A stretch of 64,000 nucleotides of DNA from Flavobacteriaceae bacterium NBU2977 (lineage in GTDB: Bacteria > Bacteroidota > Bacteroidia > Flavobacteriales > Flavobacteriaceae): contig JAIOUW010000002.1 in the NCBI GenBank assembly GCA_019931105.1, forward strand, positions 310,001 through 374,000, given 5' to 3'. Positions within the stretch are counted from its first letter, which is position 1, and every line of letters starts with the position of its first letter. Of the stretch, positions 41,890-52,157 are shown in pieces. Under the pieces are notes generated by a model, which searched no databases, was not told the DNA's origin, and saw only the letters and a program-made list of their open reading frames with translations. A program made the translations under genes and the position numbers.

Positions 41890-43052
41890 TATTTGAGGTT
41901 TTTAAGGATGAAATCAAGGGTCTTGTCCCTATTCAAACAACGGTCATAGGCATTGTTTCGATACGTAATCTTACGTGCCAACCCCACATTATAAAGTTCT
42001 TTGATGGCATCTTCATAATCCAATGAAACCTTACCTGTCAAAAGGTTGTCCATAGACACCTCTTTCCTATAACGGTTATAGATCTTTCGAAGCCCGCTCA
42101 GGTAGAGTCTGTCTTTCGTAAACCCACCTCCCCTGTGCGCCCGTAAGGTAATCGAAAAGGCATCGTCACGGTTCAATTTGTATTGATTGTGAATGAGGTC
42201 GAACGTGTCTGAAAAACTATAACCTTTTATTAAACTATCGGAAGCTAAAACCCTGTAAGCCAATTCTTTTAACCTTTTTAAACTTAATGCCCCGCACATG
42301 TATTCGCTGAAAACGGCCAAGCCTTCTTGGGTTTCCACGTTATTCGGCAAACCGTTGGAAAATATTTTCAAGGGTTGCAACAATCCGTTAAAAGTGGTCA
42401 CCAGATGTACCCCGATCTCGTGGTTCGTCAAAGTCAGGATTTGATTCTTGCTGAACTTCGCATTTTTCTTTATCAACAGGCTTTGGGTGGCATTGCTGAC
42501 CATCGCATCTGCCGCAATATGGGTTGAAAACTTAATGTTCAGCGGAAAATCATATTGTCTTGCAAAATCCTCAAAATAGATTTTGGCCTCTTCGGCCCCC
42601 AAGGTTTTTTCCATATCAACAGAGGCCGGTGCATTCTTGAAATGTAAAATGAACTTGGCGTTTTGTACATCTTTTTCCGTAGGCGTACCGTAGACCCGCA
42701 ACGAATTGTAATGGAACTTTCGCTTGTCCCCTATCGATTCGATGCACTGTATCATGTTGGAATAGTAGTAAATGGTGTCTTGATACAATTTTCTTATCCC
42801 ATCGTCTTCGATGCGCTCCAAACGTTGCGAAAAGAACAAACGGTGTAATTTATAGGGGTCGAACCTTAGCTTAGGATAGCGAAATTGTGGCTCCTCGGTA
42901 TATTTTGAGGCAAAAAACCGATGCTTTTCTTTTTCGATATTCTGAGGGTTCACATAGTTGAGAAGCTCAATACGCCTGACCAACCTATCAAGATTGGCAT
43001 CTATTTCAAAAACATCGGCATATTCATGCCTTATTTCAGTCTTACTTATCAT
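41889..43052 (-). CDS. MATCAP/DUF1704 (QEGLA-motif) metallopeptidase-like protein
   Basis: 387 residues. Zinc site 'TLTNHEIGVHLVTTFNGLLQPLKIF' (HExxxH-like NHEIGVH) with the downstream family motif 'ETQEGLAVFSEYMCG', which gave the name 'flavohemoglobin expression-modulating QEGLA motif protein'. The eukaryotic members of the fold are tubulin tyrosine carboxypeptidases, so a C-terminal tyrosine-type or other peptide carboxypeptidase activity is inferred. Four-base overlap with the N-formylglutamate amidohydrolase gene. Confidence 0.85.
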   Translation of the reverse strand: MISKTEIRHEYADVFEIDANLDRLVRRIELLNYVNPQNIEKEKHRFFASKYTEEPQFRYPKLRFDPYKLHRLFFSQRLERIEDDGIRKLYQDTIYYYSNMIQCIESIGDKRKFHYNSLRVYGTPTEKDVQNAKFILHFKNAPASVDMEKTLGAEEAKIYFEDFARQYDFPLNIKFSTHIAADAMVSNATQSLLIKKNAKFSKNQILTLTNHEIGVHLVTTFNGLLQPLKIFSNGLPNNVETQEGLAVFSEYMCGALSLKRLKELAYRVLASDSLIKGYSFSDTFDLIHNQYKLNRDDAFSITLRAHRGGGFTKDRLYLSGLRKIYNRYRKEVSMDNLLTGKVSLDYEDAIKELYNVGLARKITYRNNAYDRCLNRDKTLDFILKNLK

Positions 43053-43876
43053 AGCCTTGTTCTTTCAAACGCTGCGACCTGTAAAGGTATGATTTCCTTA
43101 AGTTGTTCCTCGACCGATCGTACCACTTCAGGATAAATTATGCCCGAAAGCTCATCACAATACACTTTTGAAATTTCCGTGGCGAGAACCAAGGTATTTG
43201 CGAAATTCTTGGTGATGTATTTCAAGAAATAACCGTTGCCTTGAAAAGTATCGTTGATTTTTGAGGTAGATTCAATATTATTGGGCAATTGCATTCCGCC
43301 TAATTTTTGGCTCCAAGCCATAGCAAGTTCTCCAAAACGGCCATTGTCGATATTTGCCGTGCCCAAATTCCAAACGGGAACGCTCCTCTCCCATCGTTTC
43401 CAGTTGTAGCTATGCATATCGAAAACGAGTGCCTTACCATATTTGTGCTCGATCTTTCGCAGAAGGGCATGAACTATTTTGTAAAAATTGGCATGTTTTG
43501 AAAGACTCTGTTCCATTTCATTTTTAGATAACGGATTTTTCCAAAGTCGCTTGCCCCATGCATCCTCATAAATAGCGGTTTCGGGCGGCCTGTTCAAATC
43601 GTATTCGAAACGGCTGTCGCACCCTGCGATAACGATAGGGTGCGACCGCACCATTTCTTTTGTGCAAGGGTCTTCTTCATACCATCGTTCATAATCGGTA
43701 TGGGTACAGTTACCCCAAAGTGATTTTCGAAATTGGTGTCCGTCATGTACCGCACCACAGATGTACGGAGCATAGTGCTCGATCTTCAAAGTAAGCGAAT
43801 AATCGTTCGAAACGGCTTCAAACGGAATTTCGTTCTCGATATTCGAGATAATATTTTCTATGGATAGTCTATGCAT
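43049..43876 (-). CDS. N-formylglutamate amidohydrolase-like protein
   Basis: The ATG at 43876 (MHRLSIENI) or four codons earlier at 43888. 'YICGAVHDGHQFRKSL' and 'KALVFDMHSYNWKRW' are the zinc-ligand and catalytic segments of the family (HxGxx and DxHS). It hydrolyses N-formyl or acyl amino acids in the known members. Overlaps the ATP-grasp gene upstream by 8 or 20 bases. Confidence 0.82.
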   Translation of the reverse strand: MHRLSIENIISNIENEIPFEAVSNDYSLTLKIEHYAPYICGAVHDGHQFRKSLWGNCTHTDYERWYEEDPCTKEMVRSHPIVIAGCDSRFEYDLNRPPETAIYEDAWGKRLWKNPLSKNEMEQSLSKHANFYKIVHALLRKIEHKYGKALVFDMHSYNWKRWERSVPVWNLGTANIDNGRFGELAMAWSQKLGGMQLPNNIESTSKINDTFQGNGYFLKYITKNFANTLVLATEISKVYCDELSGIIYPEVVRSVEEQLKEIIPLQVAAFERTRL

Positions 43877-44900
43877 TTTCGACCTCATCGCGTAATCGGG
43901 CGCGTCTTTGAAAAGCCTTTAATTTGTCCATCACCTTACTTTCCACAAAATCAATGACCTTTGCCTGGATCTTTGTTTTGTACACCTTGTTCATATAGGT
44001 TATTCCGCCAGGGGACATTACATTGACTTCGACCAGTTTGCCGCCGATAACGTCGATACCGACGAAAAAGAGTCCGTCCTTGACCAATTTAGGACCTATC
44101 TGTTTACATAAGGCCTTTTCGCCCTTGGTCATATTGTGCCTGGCTATCGACCCTCCGGCCGAAACATTGGAACGATGGTCCTCGGTACCGGGGATCCTTC
44201 TCATGGCGCCTATCGGCTCACCGTTTAGCAGAAGTATCCGAACGTCGCCTTGGTCAGCGCCCGCTATATATTCTTGAAGTATAACATAGTTCGACGTTCC
44301 ATCGGAATTGGTGACATAAAAATCGAGCAAGGATTTTATACTGCTCATCGCGGATTTTTCGATCAGTATCACCCCTGAACCCCCAAAACCGTTCAAAGGC
44401 TTCAAAATCATCTTATCGGATTTCGATTCCTTTATCTGCCGAATGAGATAATCCTTGTTTTTCGAAACATGGGTCTTGGGTATAATATTGCTATGCGAAT
44501 CACCAAAAGCAGCGGTATATAGCTTGTTATTGGCCTCACGAAGTCCTTGAAGCGAGTTCATGATAAAGACATCATCTTTGACCGAATCCAAAAAGTTCAA
44601 CATTATGGGGTCCAAAGGCGGATTTGCCCTCATGAAAATCACATCAAAACCCGCAAGGGGCAGCATTTCTTCGCGCAGGGTCGCCTGTTTATAAAATGAC
44701 TTCAAACTTCCTGGCACCTTATCCATTCGGTTGATTACGGTGCAAAATGCATTTGTCACACTATTTCGTATCGTCAAATTCGCAGGGCTGCAAATGGCGA
44801 CACCATGTCCACGTCTCACACATTCATGGATCAAGGCCAAGCTCGTGTCATTCTCGGCATCGATTTCGCTCCATGGGTACATCAAAAAACAAATGTTCAT
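43869..44900 (-). CDS. ATP-grasp ligase (glutathione synthetase-like)
   Basis: 343 residues. Pre-ATP-grasp part 'ICFLMYPWSEIDAENDTSLALIHECVRRGH', then 'MILKPLNGFGGSGVILIEK' (ATP-binding Lys and Gly loop), 'ILQEYIAGADQGDVRILLLNGEPIGAMRRIP' and 'VEVNVMSPGGITYMNK' (Mg ligands). Glutathione synthetase family by pattern, but the glutathione partner GshA is not seen here, so another peptide or amide bond may be formed. First gene of the operon 40229-44900. Confidence 0.85.
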   Translation of the reverse strand: MNICFLMYPWSEIDAENDTSLALIHECVRRGHGVAICSPANLTIRNSVTNAFCTVINRMDKVPGSLKSFYKQATLREEMLPLAGFDVIFMRANPPLDPIMLNFLDSVKDDVFIMNSLQGLREANNKLYTAAFGDSHSNIIPKTHVSKNKDYLIRQIKESKSDKMILKPLNGFGGSGVILIEKSAMSSIKSLLDFYVTNSDGTSNYVILQEYIAGADQGDVRILLLNGEPIGAMRRIPGTEDHRSNVSAGGSIARHNMTKGEKALCKQIGPKLVKDGLFFVGIDVIGGKLVEVNVMSPGGITYMNKVYKTKIQAKVIDFVESKVMDKLKAFQRRARLRDEVENA

Positions 44901-45012
44901 CGGCTTCTATTTAAGGATATTGCCAAGAATATGGAAATTCGTTCAATTTCATAGTGTTATCTGACAATCAAGGTTATTCGTTGGAAAACTTTACCGCCCA
45001 CACCTGTCGCGG

Positions 45013-46338
45013 TTATCTTACCTCGTCCAAATGGTCGTCCCATTCCTGCGGATGGGGTTCTCCCAATTTTCCAACAGACTTTGCCACAATTGTGGCTACC
45101 GTGGCGTCTCCCGTAATGTTGATTACAGTTCTCAGCATATCCAGTGGCCTGTCCACCGCAAATATCAAGGCCAAACCAATGGCATATTTGTCCGCGGGAA
45201 ATCCTACGGATTCCAAAACGATGACCAGCATGACCATACCGGCGCCGGGAACGGCGGCGGTGCCTATCGAGGCCAATAGTGCCGTCAATACAATCGTAAG
45301 CTGTGCAGTCAACGGAAGGTCAAAACTCAATGCCTGTGCAATGAAAACAGCTGCAACACCCTGATATAGACTGGTGCCGTCCATATTGATCGTCGCACCG
45401 ACCGGAAGCACGAAACTCGATACTTCTTTGTCCACTCCAATATGCTCTTCGACCCTTTCCATGGTTACGGGCAATGTGGCCGCACTTGAGCTGGTCGAAA
45501 AAGCCAATAATTGCGCCGGACTCAACTGCTTTAAGAACCAAAAAGGGTTCTTTTTCGCAAAAACCGAAACCAGCACACAATAAAAGACGACCATCAAAAA
45601 CAGGCCAAGCACAACAACACCCGCATATTTGAGCAAGGCCAACAAGATTTCAGGGTCACTGGAGGATACCACTACATTGGCCAATAACGCAAATACGGCC
45701 AAAGGTGCCGTCAACATGATCAAATCGACCATTTTAAGAACCACATCGTTCAGCGCATCAAAAAAATTCTTTAAGGGCCTTGCCTTTTCCTCGCCTATCA
45801 ATAACATCGAAATACCCATAAAAATGGTAAAGAAAATGACCTGTAGCATCAATTGATTATTGCCGAGCGCCGCAACGGCATTATCGGGCACCATGTCTTC
45901 CAAAAACTTCAGCGGACCGCTTTCTTTTTGTCTAGTAGCTTCCTCCAATTTCGAAACTACGCCACTATCGGAAGCATATGTCGCCGTCAGCTTATCAATG
46001 GTTTCATCTGAGATACCATTACCCGGCTGTAATATGTTGACGAGCATAAGCCCCAGGATTATGGCAACCGTAGTAGTACCGATATAAATGCCAATAGTGC
46101 GAAGCCCGATATTCCTGAATTTTGAAATATCCTTTAAATCGGATATTCCCTTGATCAAAGATGCTAGAATAAGGGGTATTGCTATAAGCTTTAGAAGTTT
46201 GATAAAGATCGTTCCGAAAGGGCTTATCCAATCGACCACAAAATCCTTTCCCCATTCGGGATAGGTCATGGCAAAGCCGAACACTAATCCCAATACCATA
46301 CCGATCAGAATCTTCCAGTGTAATTCGAGTTTTCGCAT
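45013..46338 (-). CDS. Dicarboxylate/amino acid:cation symporter (DAACS)
   Basis: 441 residues, eight helices plus two hairpins. Serine-rich hairpin 'LLAFSTSSSAATLPVTM', 'VGATINMDGTSLYQGVAAVF' (NMDGT) and 'AVDRPLDMLRTVINITGDATVATIVAK', where Asp and Arg bind the substrate. It imports glutamate, aspartate or C4-dicarboxylates with Na+ or H+. Similar to GltP and DctA. Cytoplasmic membrane. Confidence 0.93.
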   Translation of the reverse strand: MRKLELHWKILIGMVLGLVFGFAMTYPEWGKDFVVDWISPFGTIFIKLLKLIAIPLILASLIKGISDLKDISKFRNIGLRTIGIYIGTTTVAIILGLMLVNILQPGNGISDETIDKLTATYASDSGVVSKLEEATRQKESGPLKFLEDMVPDNAVAALGNNQLMLQVIFFTIFMGISMLLIGEEKARPLKNFFDALNDVVLKMVDLIMLTAPLAVFALLANVVVSSSDPEILLALLKYAGVVVLGLFLMVVFYCVLVSVFAKKNPFWFLKQLSPAQLLAFSTSSSAATLPVTMERVEEHIGVDKEVSSFVLPVGATINMDGTSLYQGVAAVFIAQALSFDLPLTAQLTIVLTALLASIGTAAVPGAGMVMLVIVLESVGFPADKYAIGLALIFAVDRPLDMLRTVINITGDATVATIVAKSVGKLGEPHPQEWDDHLDEVR

Positions 46339-46385
46339 TTAAGTCTGGTTTAGATGGGTAATATACCAATTTGAGGTGAAAACGC

Positions 46386-47450
46386 CTACAATTTTGAGGT
46401 TCGCCCCAGTAATTTGAAATCTGCCAATACCAAGGCCGTCATAGCCTCGACGATCGGCACTGCCCTGGGAACCACGCAAGGATCGTGGCGGCCTTTACCT
46501 TGTGTTTGTACCTTATTGCCCTTTTTGTCGATAGTCTCATAGGGCTGTATGATCGTGGCGACAGGTTTAAATGCAGTATTAAAGTATATATCCATTCCAT
46601 TGCTTATACCTCCCTGAATACCACCACTATAATTCGTAATAGTGCTTCCATCGGAATTGAATTTATCATTGTGCGCGCTACCTTTCATTTTCACCCCTTC
46701 GAAACCGCTGCCATACTCAAATCCCTTGACGGCATTGATCGACAGCATCGCCTTACCGAGTTCGGCATGCAGCTTGTCGAAAACAGGTTCGCCCAAACCA
46801 ACAGGAACATTTTGCGCTACGCAAGTGATAATACCGCCAATGGTGTCGCCTTCTTTCTTGATCGCTTTGATATAGGCTTCCATTTTCGAGGCCATTTCAA
46901 GATCTGGGCAACGAACGGGGTTGGATTCCGTCAACGACAAATCGAGCTCGGTATATTTTTTTCCCAGCTTCATATCGCCCACCTGAGAAACGAAGGCGTT
47001 GATCTTAATATCTTTTAAAAACTGTTTGGCGATAGCGCCTGCCACCACCCTACTTGCCGTTTCTCGGGCCGAACTTCTACCTCCACCGCGATAATCCCTG
47101 AAACCATATTTTTTGTCATACACAAAATCGGCGTGCGAAGGGCGGTACGAATCTTTGATATGCGAATAGTCCCTTGATTTTTGATTGGTATTGTGAATCG
47201 CGAAACCGATGGGCGTACCTGTAGTTTTTCCTTCGAATATCCCCGAGTAGAATTCAACCGTATCGGGTTCCTTTCGTTGGGTAACGATGGCCGACTGTCC
47301 AGGTTTTCTTCTATCCAATTCTTTTTGAATGGCATCCAGGTCTATCTCCACACCGGCAGGGCATCCGTCCACAACTCCACCAATGGCAACCCCGTGCGAT
47401 TCGCCAAAAGTTGTCAATTTAAAAAGATTACCAAAAATGTTTCCGGGCAT
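46386..47450 (-). CDS. aroC: Chorismate synthase
   Basis: 354 residues, normal length. '[21 protein letters not shown]', '[38 protein letters not shown]' and '[20 protein letters not shown]' are the three signature regions. It makes chorismate from EPSP with reduced FMN. Confidence 0.97.
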   Translation of the reverse strand: MPGNIFGNLFKLTTFGESHGVAIGGVVDGCPAGVEIDLDAIQKELDRRKPGQSAIVTQRKEPDTVEFYSGIFEGKTTGTPIGFAIHNTNQKSRDYSHIKDSYRPSHADFVYDKKYGFRDYRGGGRSSARETASRVVAGAIAKQFLKDIKINAFVSQVGDMKLGKKYTELDLSLTESNPVRCPDLEMASKMEAYIKAIKKEGDTIGGIITCVAQNVPVGLGEPVFDKLHAELGKAMLSINAVKGFEYGSGFEGVKMKGSAHNDKFNSDGSTITNYSGGIQGGISNGMDIYFNTAFKPVATIIQPYETIDKKGNKVQTQGKGRHDPCVVPRAVPIVEAMTALVLADFKLLGRTSKL

Positions 47451-47547
47451 TCGTAAAAGCTAAAGGGTTAGAAGACAAACGGGCAGTCTACAAATCCATT
47501 GAAACAACCGCCCCTTACCTCTTTTAAATATTTTCAAAATGTTCCCT

Positions 47548-47555
47548 CAAAGGTA
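47548..47555 (-). promoter_or_regulatory. -7 box before aroC
   Basis: TACCTTTG on the minus strand, about 98 bases before the aroC start, which gives a long leader. No attenuator hairpin was recognised in that leader. Confidence 0.45.
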
Positions 47556-47714
47556 AATCTTAAAAGAGAGATAGAAAAATTTACCCCGTGCTTAATGATG
47601 TCTTAACAAAGACAGCGATTATTAATACAGAATTAACCATACCGTCATGAAATCATGATTTTGCACAATCGTTCAATTATACCGAAGGGTTTAGTTTTGT
47701 GAAAACTATTTTGA

Positions 47715-48575
47715 TTGAAAAAACGAAGGATCGATATTGCCGTTATATCAGATGTTCACCTAGGAACCTATGGTTGCCATGCCGACGAACTCATTATATA
47801 CCTGAACAGCATTCAGCCCAAACGATTGGTTTTGAACGGCGACATTATCGATATGTGGCAATTCAACAAACGCTACTTTCCTACTACCCACATGAAAGTA
47901 CTTCGAAGACTGATCGAAATGGCATCGAAAGGCACCGAGGTGTACTACATTACCGGAAATCATGACGAGACCCTTAGAAAATTCAGCGACACCTCAATGG
48001 GCAACTTACACATCGTGGACAAATTGGTCCTAAACCTGGACGGCAAAAAGGCTTGGTTCTTTCACGGGGACATTTTTGATATTTCGATTCAAAACGCAAA
48101 GTGGCTTGCCAAACTGGGCGGCTATGGGTACAACCTGCTTATTGTTCTGAACAGGGTCGTAAACTGGGCGTTGCAAAAAATGGGAAGTGAACGCTACTCC
48201 TTGTCAAAAAGAATAAAGAACAGCGTCAAGGGTGCATTAAAATACGTGTCCGATTTTGAAAAATCGGCGATTGAATTGGCAATCGAAAATGAATATGACT
48301 ATGTCATATGTGGTCACATTCACCAACCGAAAAAAGAAATAAGAACCACAAAAAAGGGAGGTTGCATGTATTTGAACTCCGGCGATTGGGTAGAAAACCT
48401 GACCGCACTTGAATATTCCTTCAAACGGTGGAAAATATACCAATATAGTCATGACAAGCTTTCACCATTCTTTGCCGATGTCGAATTGAAGGATATGGAC
48501 ATGCAAGAATTGCTGGCCTCGATAATGGCTGAAAAAATGCAAAACGAAATGAAGGGCGAATCCCTATTGGACTAA
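47715..48575 (+). CDS. UDP-2,3-diacylglucosamine diphosphatase-like metallophosphoesterase
   Basis: 286 residues. Metal-binding motifs 'VISDVHLGTYG' (DxH), 'LVLNGDIIDMW' (GD), 'YITGNHDETL' (GNHD) and 'VICGHIHQPK' (GHxH). The sequence fits LpxH2-type enzymes of lipid A synthesis. The start appears to be TTG at 47715: an in-frame TGA lies directly before it, and the next ATG falls after the first catalytic motif. Convergent with the dehydrogenase gene, overlapping by 12 bases. Confidence 0.85.
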   Translation: MKKRRIDIAVISDVHLGTYGCHADELIIYLNSIQPKRLVLNGDIIDMWQFNKRYFPTTHMKVLRRLIEMASKGTEVYYITGNHDETLRKFSDTSMGNLHIVDKLVLNLDGKKAWFFHGDIFDISIQNAKWLAKLGGYGYNLLIVLNRVVNWALQKMGSERYSLSKRIKNSVKGALKYVSDFEKSAIELAIENEYDYVICGHIHQPKKEIRTTKKGGCMYLNSGDWVENLTALEYSFKRWKIYQYSHDKLSPFFADVELKDMDMQELLASIMAEKMQNEMKGESLLD

Positions 48576-51473
48576 GGCGTTCTTAAGGATCGATATCGGG
48601 TGCTTGGCCTTTCTTTTTGTGCCGTCGAAAATTTGATGCCTGCAACTCGTTCCATTTGCGGCGATCAATACATCACCGTCGGTTTTGTCGATGGCCGGGA
48701 ATAATTTTAAACCGCCAATACGCATGCTCGTTAGGTAGTGTTCCTTTTCGTAACCGAAGGAACCGGCCATTCCGCAACATCCCGAGGCAATAATGGAAAC
48801 CTCATAGTTCACGGGCAGGTTCAATATATCAAAGGTAACCTTTTGATTGCTCAAGGCCTTTTGGTGACAATGATTGTGAATCTTGACTTTTTGGGACTTT
48901 GAAGTGAATAGATCCGGTGTAATCTCCCCGACTTCGATTTGCTGCGCTATGAATTCCTCGATCAGAAAACAATTTTTTTCCATGTCGTCCGTGACATTTT
49001 CGGGCGACAAACGCCTATACTCATCCCTGAAGGTCAAAATGGCGGAAGGTTCCAATCCGATTACGGGTATTTTTTCATCCGCAAATTTCTTTAGCATGGG
49101 AATATTCGACTGGGCGAGTTTTTGGGCCTGCCTTAAAAAACCTTTCGAAAGGTGGGCGCGCCCGCTTTCGGCATAAAAAAGCTGCACGTCGTATCCCAAG
49201 CCCACAAGCACCTCAATGGCGTCCTTGCCGACCTCAACATCCAAATACCGGGTAAACTCATCAATATATAATATTATTGATTTTCTTGTATTAACTTTTT
49301 CATTTTTAATCGATAAGAGATGTTTATCGAAATCAAAGCTGTAAATTTTTGGGAAACTGCGTTCCGCAGCCACTCCCGCCAATTTCTTCACAAGCCGCCC
49401 TATTATCTTTGAAGAATAGACGGCGTTTACAATGCCAGGGGCCTTACTTGCCCATTTGTTCAATCTATGGTTATTGGCAAACAACTTCGCCCGCATTGAA
49501 TAGCCATTGGTTTCTTGATATTGGTATTGGAACTCCGCTTTCAGGGCGGCGACATCGACATTGCTGGGGCATTCACTCGAACAGGCTTTGCAACTCAGGC
49601 AAAGGTCGAAAACCTCTTTTAGTTCTTTCTGGTCAAATTTGTTCGGCCGTTCAGAAGTTGTCAAAAATTCACGCAAGGCGTTTGCCCGACCCCGAGTTGT
49701 ATCCTTTTCGTTTTTCGTGGCGTGATAGCTCGGGCACATGGCCCCGGCCATGTGGTGGGTTTTTCTACAATCACCGCTTCCGTTGCATTTTTCAGCCGCT
49801 TTGAGTATGCCCTGGCTATCTGAAAAATCAAGCAACGTCCCGATATTTGGCTCATTGCGGTCTACCTCGTAACGCAACGAACGGTCCATGGGATAAGCGT
49901 CAACGATCTTACCGGGATTAAAGATATTTTTCGGGTCAAAATAGGACTTTATCCGCTTTAATAGTTCATAATTCTCCTCGCCTATCATCATCGGGATGAA
50001 CTCGGCCCTTACAATGCCATCGCCATGCTCCCCGCTAAAGGACCCCTGATATTTCTTGGTCAGCTTCGCAACGTCGGTCGTAATCGACCTGAACAAGGCA
50101 ACATCGTTTGATTTTTTCAGGTTCAGAATCGGTCTCAAGTGCAGTTCCCCCGCACCGGCATGGGCATAATAGACCGCTTCTTGTCCGTAATCTTTCATTA
50201 TGTTTGTGAACTCACCTATGAAATCTTCAAGGTCTTCTAGAGCGACCGCGGTATCTTCGATACAGGCAACCGCTTTTTTATCGCCCACGATATTTCCTAA
50301 TAGGCCCAGACCCGCCTTTCGAAGCTCCACGGCCTTGTTGATATCTGCATCGCGTAAAATCGGACTGGCATAACTGCGACCTGATTTATCGATGGTCTCC
50401 AAGAGGTTTTGCAGTTGGCCGTCAAGTCCTTCTGGCGAAGAGTCCCGAACCTCCAACATCAATAAAGCCGCAGGATCCCCTTCGACAAAAAAGCGGTTTT
50501 TCAATTGCTCCCGATTATTTTTGGTACAATCGAGAATAACCTTGTCCATCATTTCGCAAGTATGCAGGTCATGCCCCATTACAGGGGCGACATCTGCCAG
50601 GCAATGCTCCAAGGTTTCGTAATGCGTGACCACCATCGCCGACAAATTAGGCGGCAAATCATCTAATTGTACAGTGATTTCGGTCGTAAAGGCCAATGTT
50701 CCCTCACTGCCGCAGAGCAGTTCACAAAGATTGATTTCAGGTTCATCACCTCCAAACCGTTCGTATTTTAAGAGGGCGTCGACCGCATAACCTGTATTTC
50801 TACGATGTATTTCCGTTTTTGGAAATTCTCTTAAAATGTTTGATTGTATTTCTTTGTTTGTTAATTCATTAAATACATTTCTATAAATAGATGCTTCAAA
50901 TGTATTGTCGTACTGTTTTCGATTGAAACCATCATCGGAAAGCTTCTTGAACTCGACCAGGTTTCCGTCCGAAAGTATGGTTCGCATAGATACCACTTTG
51001 TCTCGGGTCACCCCATATTGTATCGATGTAGTCCCCGAAGAGTTATTACCCACCATGCCGCCGATCATACAACGATTGGATGTAGAGGTATTCGGCCCAA
51101 AAAAAAGTCCGAACGGCTTTAAATACTGATTGAGTTCGTCACGAATGACACCGGGTTGCACGGTAACCTGTTTTTTTTGTTCATCGAGATGGATTATGCG
51201 CGTAAAATAGCGCGATACGTCCACTACGATTCCCTCTCCTACACATTGCCCTGCCAAAGAAGTACCCGCTGTTCTCGGTATAAGTCCCACATTATTCTTT
51301 TGGGCGAACCGAACCAGTTTCTTGATGTCTTCAATTGTTTTTGGAAATGCCACTGCCAAAGGAATCTTACGGTAGACTGAGGCATCTGTGGCATAAAGCG
51401 CCGTAGTCAACGCATCCGTTTGAAGTTCACCTTCTAGTTCATTCTTTAATTCTTTGAGTAAATATTTGGTCAC
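48564..51473 (-). CDS. FAD-linked D-lactate/glycolate dehydrogenase with Fe-S domain
   Basis: 969 residues. N-terminal FAD_binding_4 domain ('LIPRTAGTSLAGQCVGEGIVVD'), middle catalytic part ending 'FSGEHGDGIVRAEFI', then two iron-sulfur motifs ('CNGSGDCRKTHHMAGAMCPSYH', 'CLSCKACSSECPSNVD') and a CCG domain ('ASGCCGMAGSFGY'). GlcD, GlcF and CCG parts in one chain. Start is GTG at 51473. It oxidises a 2-hydroxyacid and passes electrons to quinone. Confidence 0.9.
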   Translation of the reverse strand: MTKYLLKELKNELEGELQTDALTTALYATDASVYRKIPLAVAFPKTIEDIKKLVRFAQKNNVGLIPRTAGTSLAGQCVGEGIVVDVSRYFTRIIHLDEQKKQVTVQPGVIRDELNQYLKPFGLFFGPNTSTSNRCMIGGMVGNNSSGTTSIQYGVTRDKVVSMRTILSDGNLVEFKKLSDDGFNRKQYDNTFEASIYRNVFNELTNKEIQSNILREFPKTEIHRRNTGYAVDALLKYERFGGDEPEINLCELLCGSEGTLAFTTEITVQLDDLPPNLSAMVVTHYETLEHCLADVAPVMGHDLHTCEMMDKVILDCTKNNREQLKNRFFVEGDPAALLMLEVRDSSPEGLDGQLQNLLETIDKSGRSYASPILRDADINKAVELRKAGLGLLGNIVGDKKAVACIEDTAVALEDLEDFIGEFTNIMKDYGQEAVYYAHAGAGELHLRPILNLKKSNDVALFRSITTDVAKLTKKYQGSFSGEHGDGIVRAEFIPMMIGEENYELLKRIKSYFDPKNIFNPGKIVDAYPMDRSLRYEVDRNEPNIGTLLDFSDSQGILKAAEKCNGSGDCRKTHHMAGAMCPSYHATKNEKDTTRGRANALREFLTTSERPNKFDQKELKEVFDLCLSCKACSSECPSNVDVAALKAEFQYQYQETNGYSMRAKLFANNHRLNKWASKAPGIVNAVYSSKIIGRLVKKLAGVAAERSFPKIYSFDFDKHLLSIKNEKVNTRKSIILYIDEFTRYLDVEVGKDAIEVLVGLGYDVQLFYAESGRAHLSKGFLRQAQKLAQSNIPMLKKFADEKIPVIGLEPSAILTFRDEYRRLSPENVTDDMEKNCFLIEEFIAQQIEVGEITPDLFTSKSQKVKIHNHCHQKALSNQKVTFDILNLPVNYEVSIIASGCCGMAGSFGYEKEHYLTSMRIGGLKLFPAIDKTDGDVLIAANGTSCRHQIFDGTKRKAKHPISILKNALVQ

Positions 51474-51552
51474 CGTTGAACAATTTTAAAGGCTAAAGTA
51501 AGTTTTTACTCTTGAACCCTATGTTTTAAAATTAAACTTAATTCTAGACTAT

Positions 51553-52062
51553 ATGAAAATCACGAAAATCATTCCATTAGTTATTTTCTTTATCGCTTTG
51601 AGCGTCAGAGGCCAAGAGATTTCAGATCACGCCATAGGACTGCGCTTGGGCGATAGCGACGGCTTCGGTGCCGAAATTTCATATCAAAAATCACTTTTTA
51701 GGTACAACCGGTTGGAACTTGATCTTGGATGGCGCGACCATCGTCAATACGACGCCATAAAACTTGCCGGTGTTTTTCAATGGATCCATAGTATCGATGG
51801 CAATTTCAATTGGTATTACGGTGTCGGAGGCGGTGCCGGAAGCGTCAACTTCGATCCCGTTGCCGCCAACCTTGGTCCTGCGGTCGAACCCGAAGGAGGA
51901 TTGTTCGTATTTGCTGCCGGAGATATAGGAATCGAATATAATTTCGATTTTCCGCTTTTATTGTCGTTGGATATCAGACCTGAAATCGGGGTTGTGGGGT
52001 ATGGAAATTTTTCCGATCGTTTCGATTTTGACGTTGCCCTCGGCGTTAGGTATCAGTTTTAA
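51553..52062 (+). CDS. Small outer-membrane beta-barrel protein
   Basis: 169 residues, signal peptide ending SVRGQ. Alternating 'EISYQKSLFRYNRLELDLGWRDHRQYDAIKLAGVFQWIH', 'FNWYYGVGGGAGSV' and a C-terminal Phe ('VALGVRYQF') are marks of an 8-strand barrel. Function unknown. Confidence 0.8.
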   Translation: MKITKIIPLVIFFIALSVRGQEISDHAIGLRLGDSDGFGAEISYQKSLFRYNRLELDLGWRDHRQYDAIKLAGVFQWIHSIDGNFNWYYGVGGGAGSVNFDPVAANLGPAVEPEGGLFVFAAGDIGIEYNFDFPLLLSLDIRPEIGVVGYGNFSDRFDFDVALGVRYQF

Positions 52063-52080
52063 GAGTCACATACTTCATCG

Positions 52081-52112
52081 AAAGTCCTGAGGATTTAATT
52101 TCAGGACTTTTT
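52081..52112 (+). terminator. Terminator after the beta-barrel gene
   Basis: Perfect stem AAAGTCCTGA/TCAGGACTTT with a 10-base loop, then TTTTT. 19 bases after the stop. Confidence 0.85.
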
Positions 52113-52131
52113 TTATATCCGCTTATATCGC

Positions 52132-52139
52132 TATTTTTG
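52132..52139 (+). promoter_or_regulatory. -7 box of the DUF4369-TlpA gene
   Basis: TATTTTTG matches TAnnTTTG, 18 bases before the ATG at 52158. Confidence 0.5.
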
Positions 52140-52157
52140 TCGCTTAAAACGCATTAG

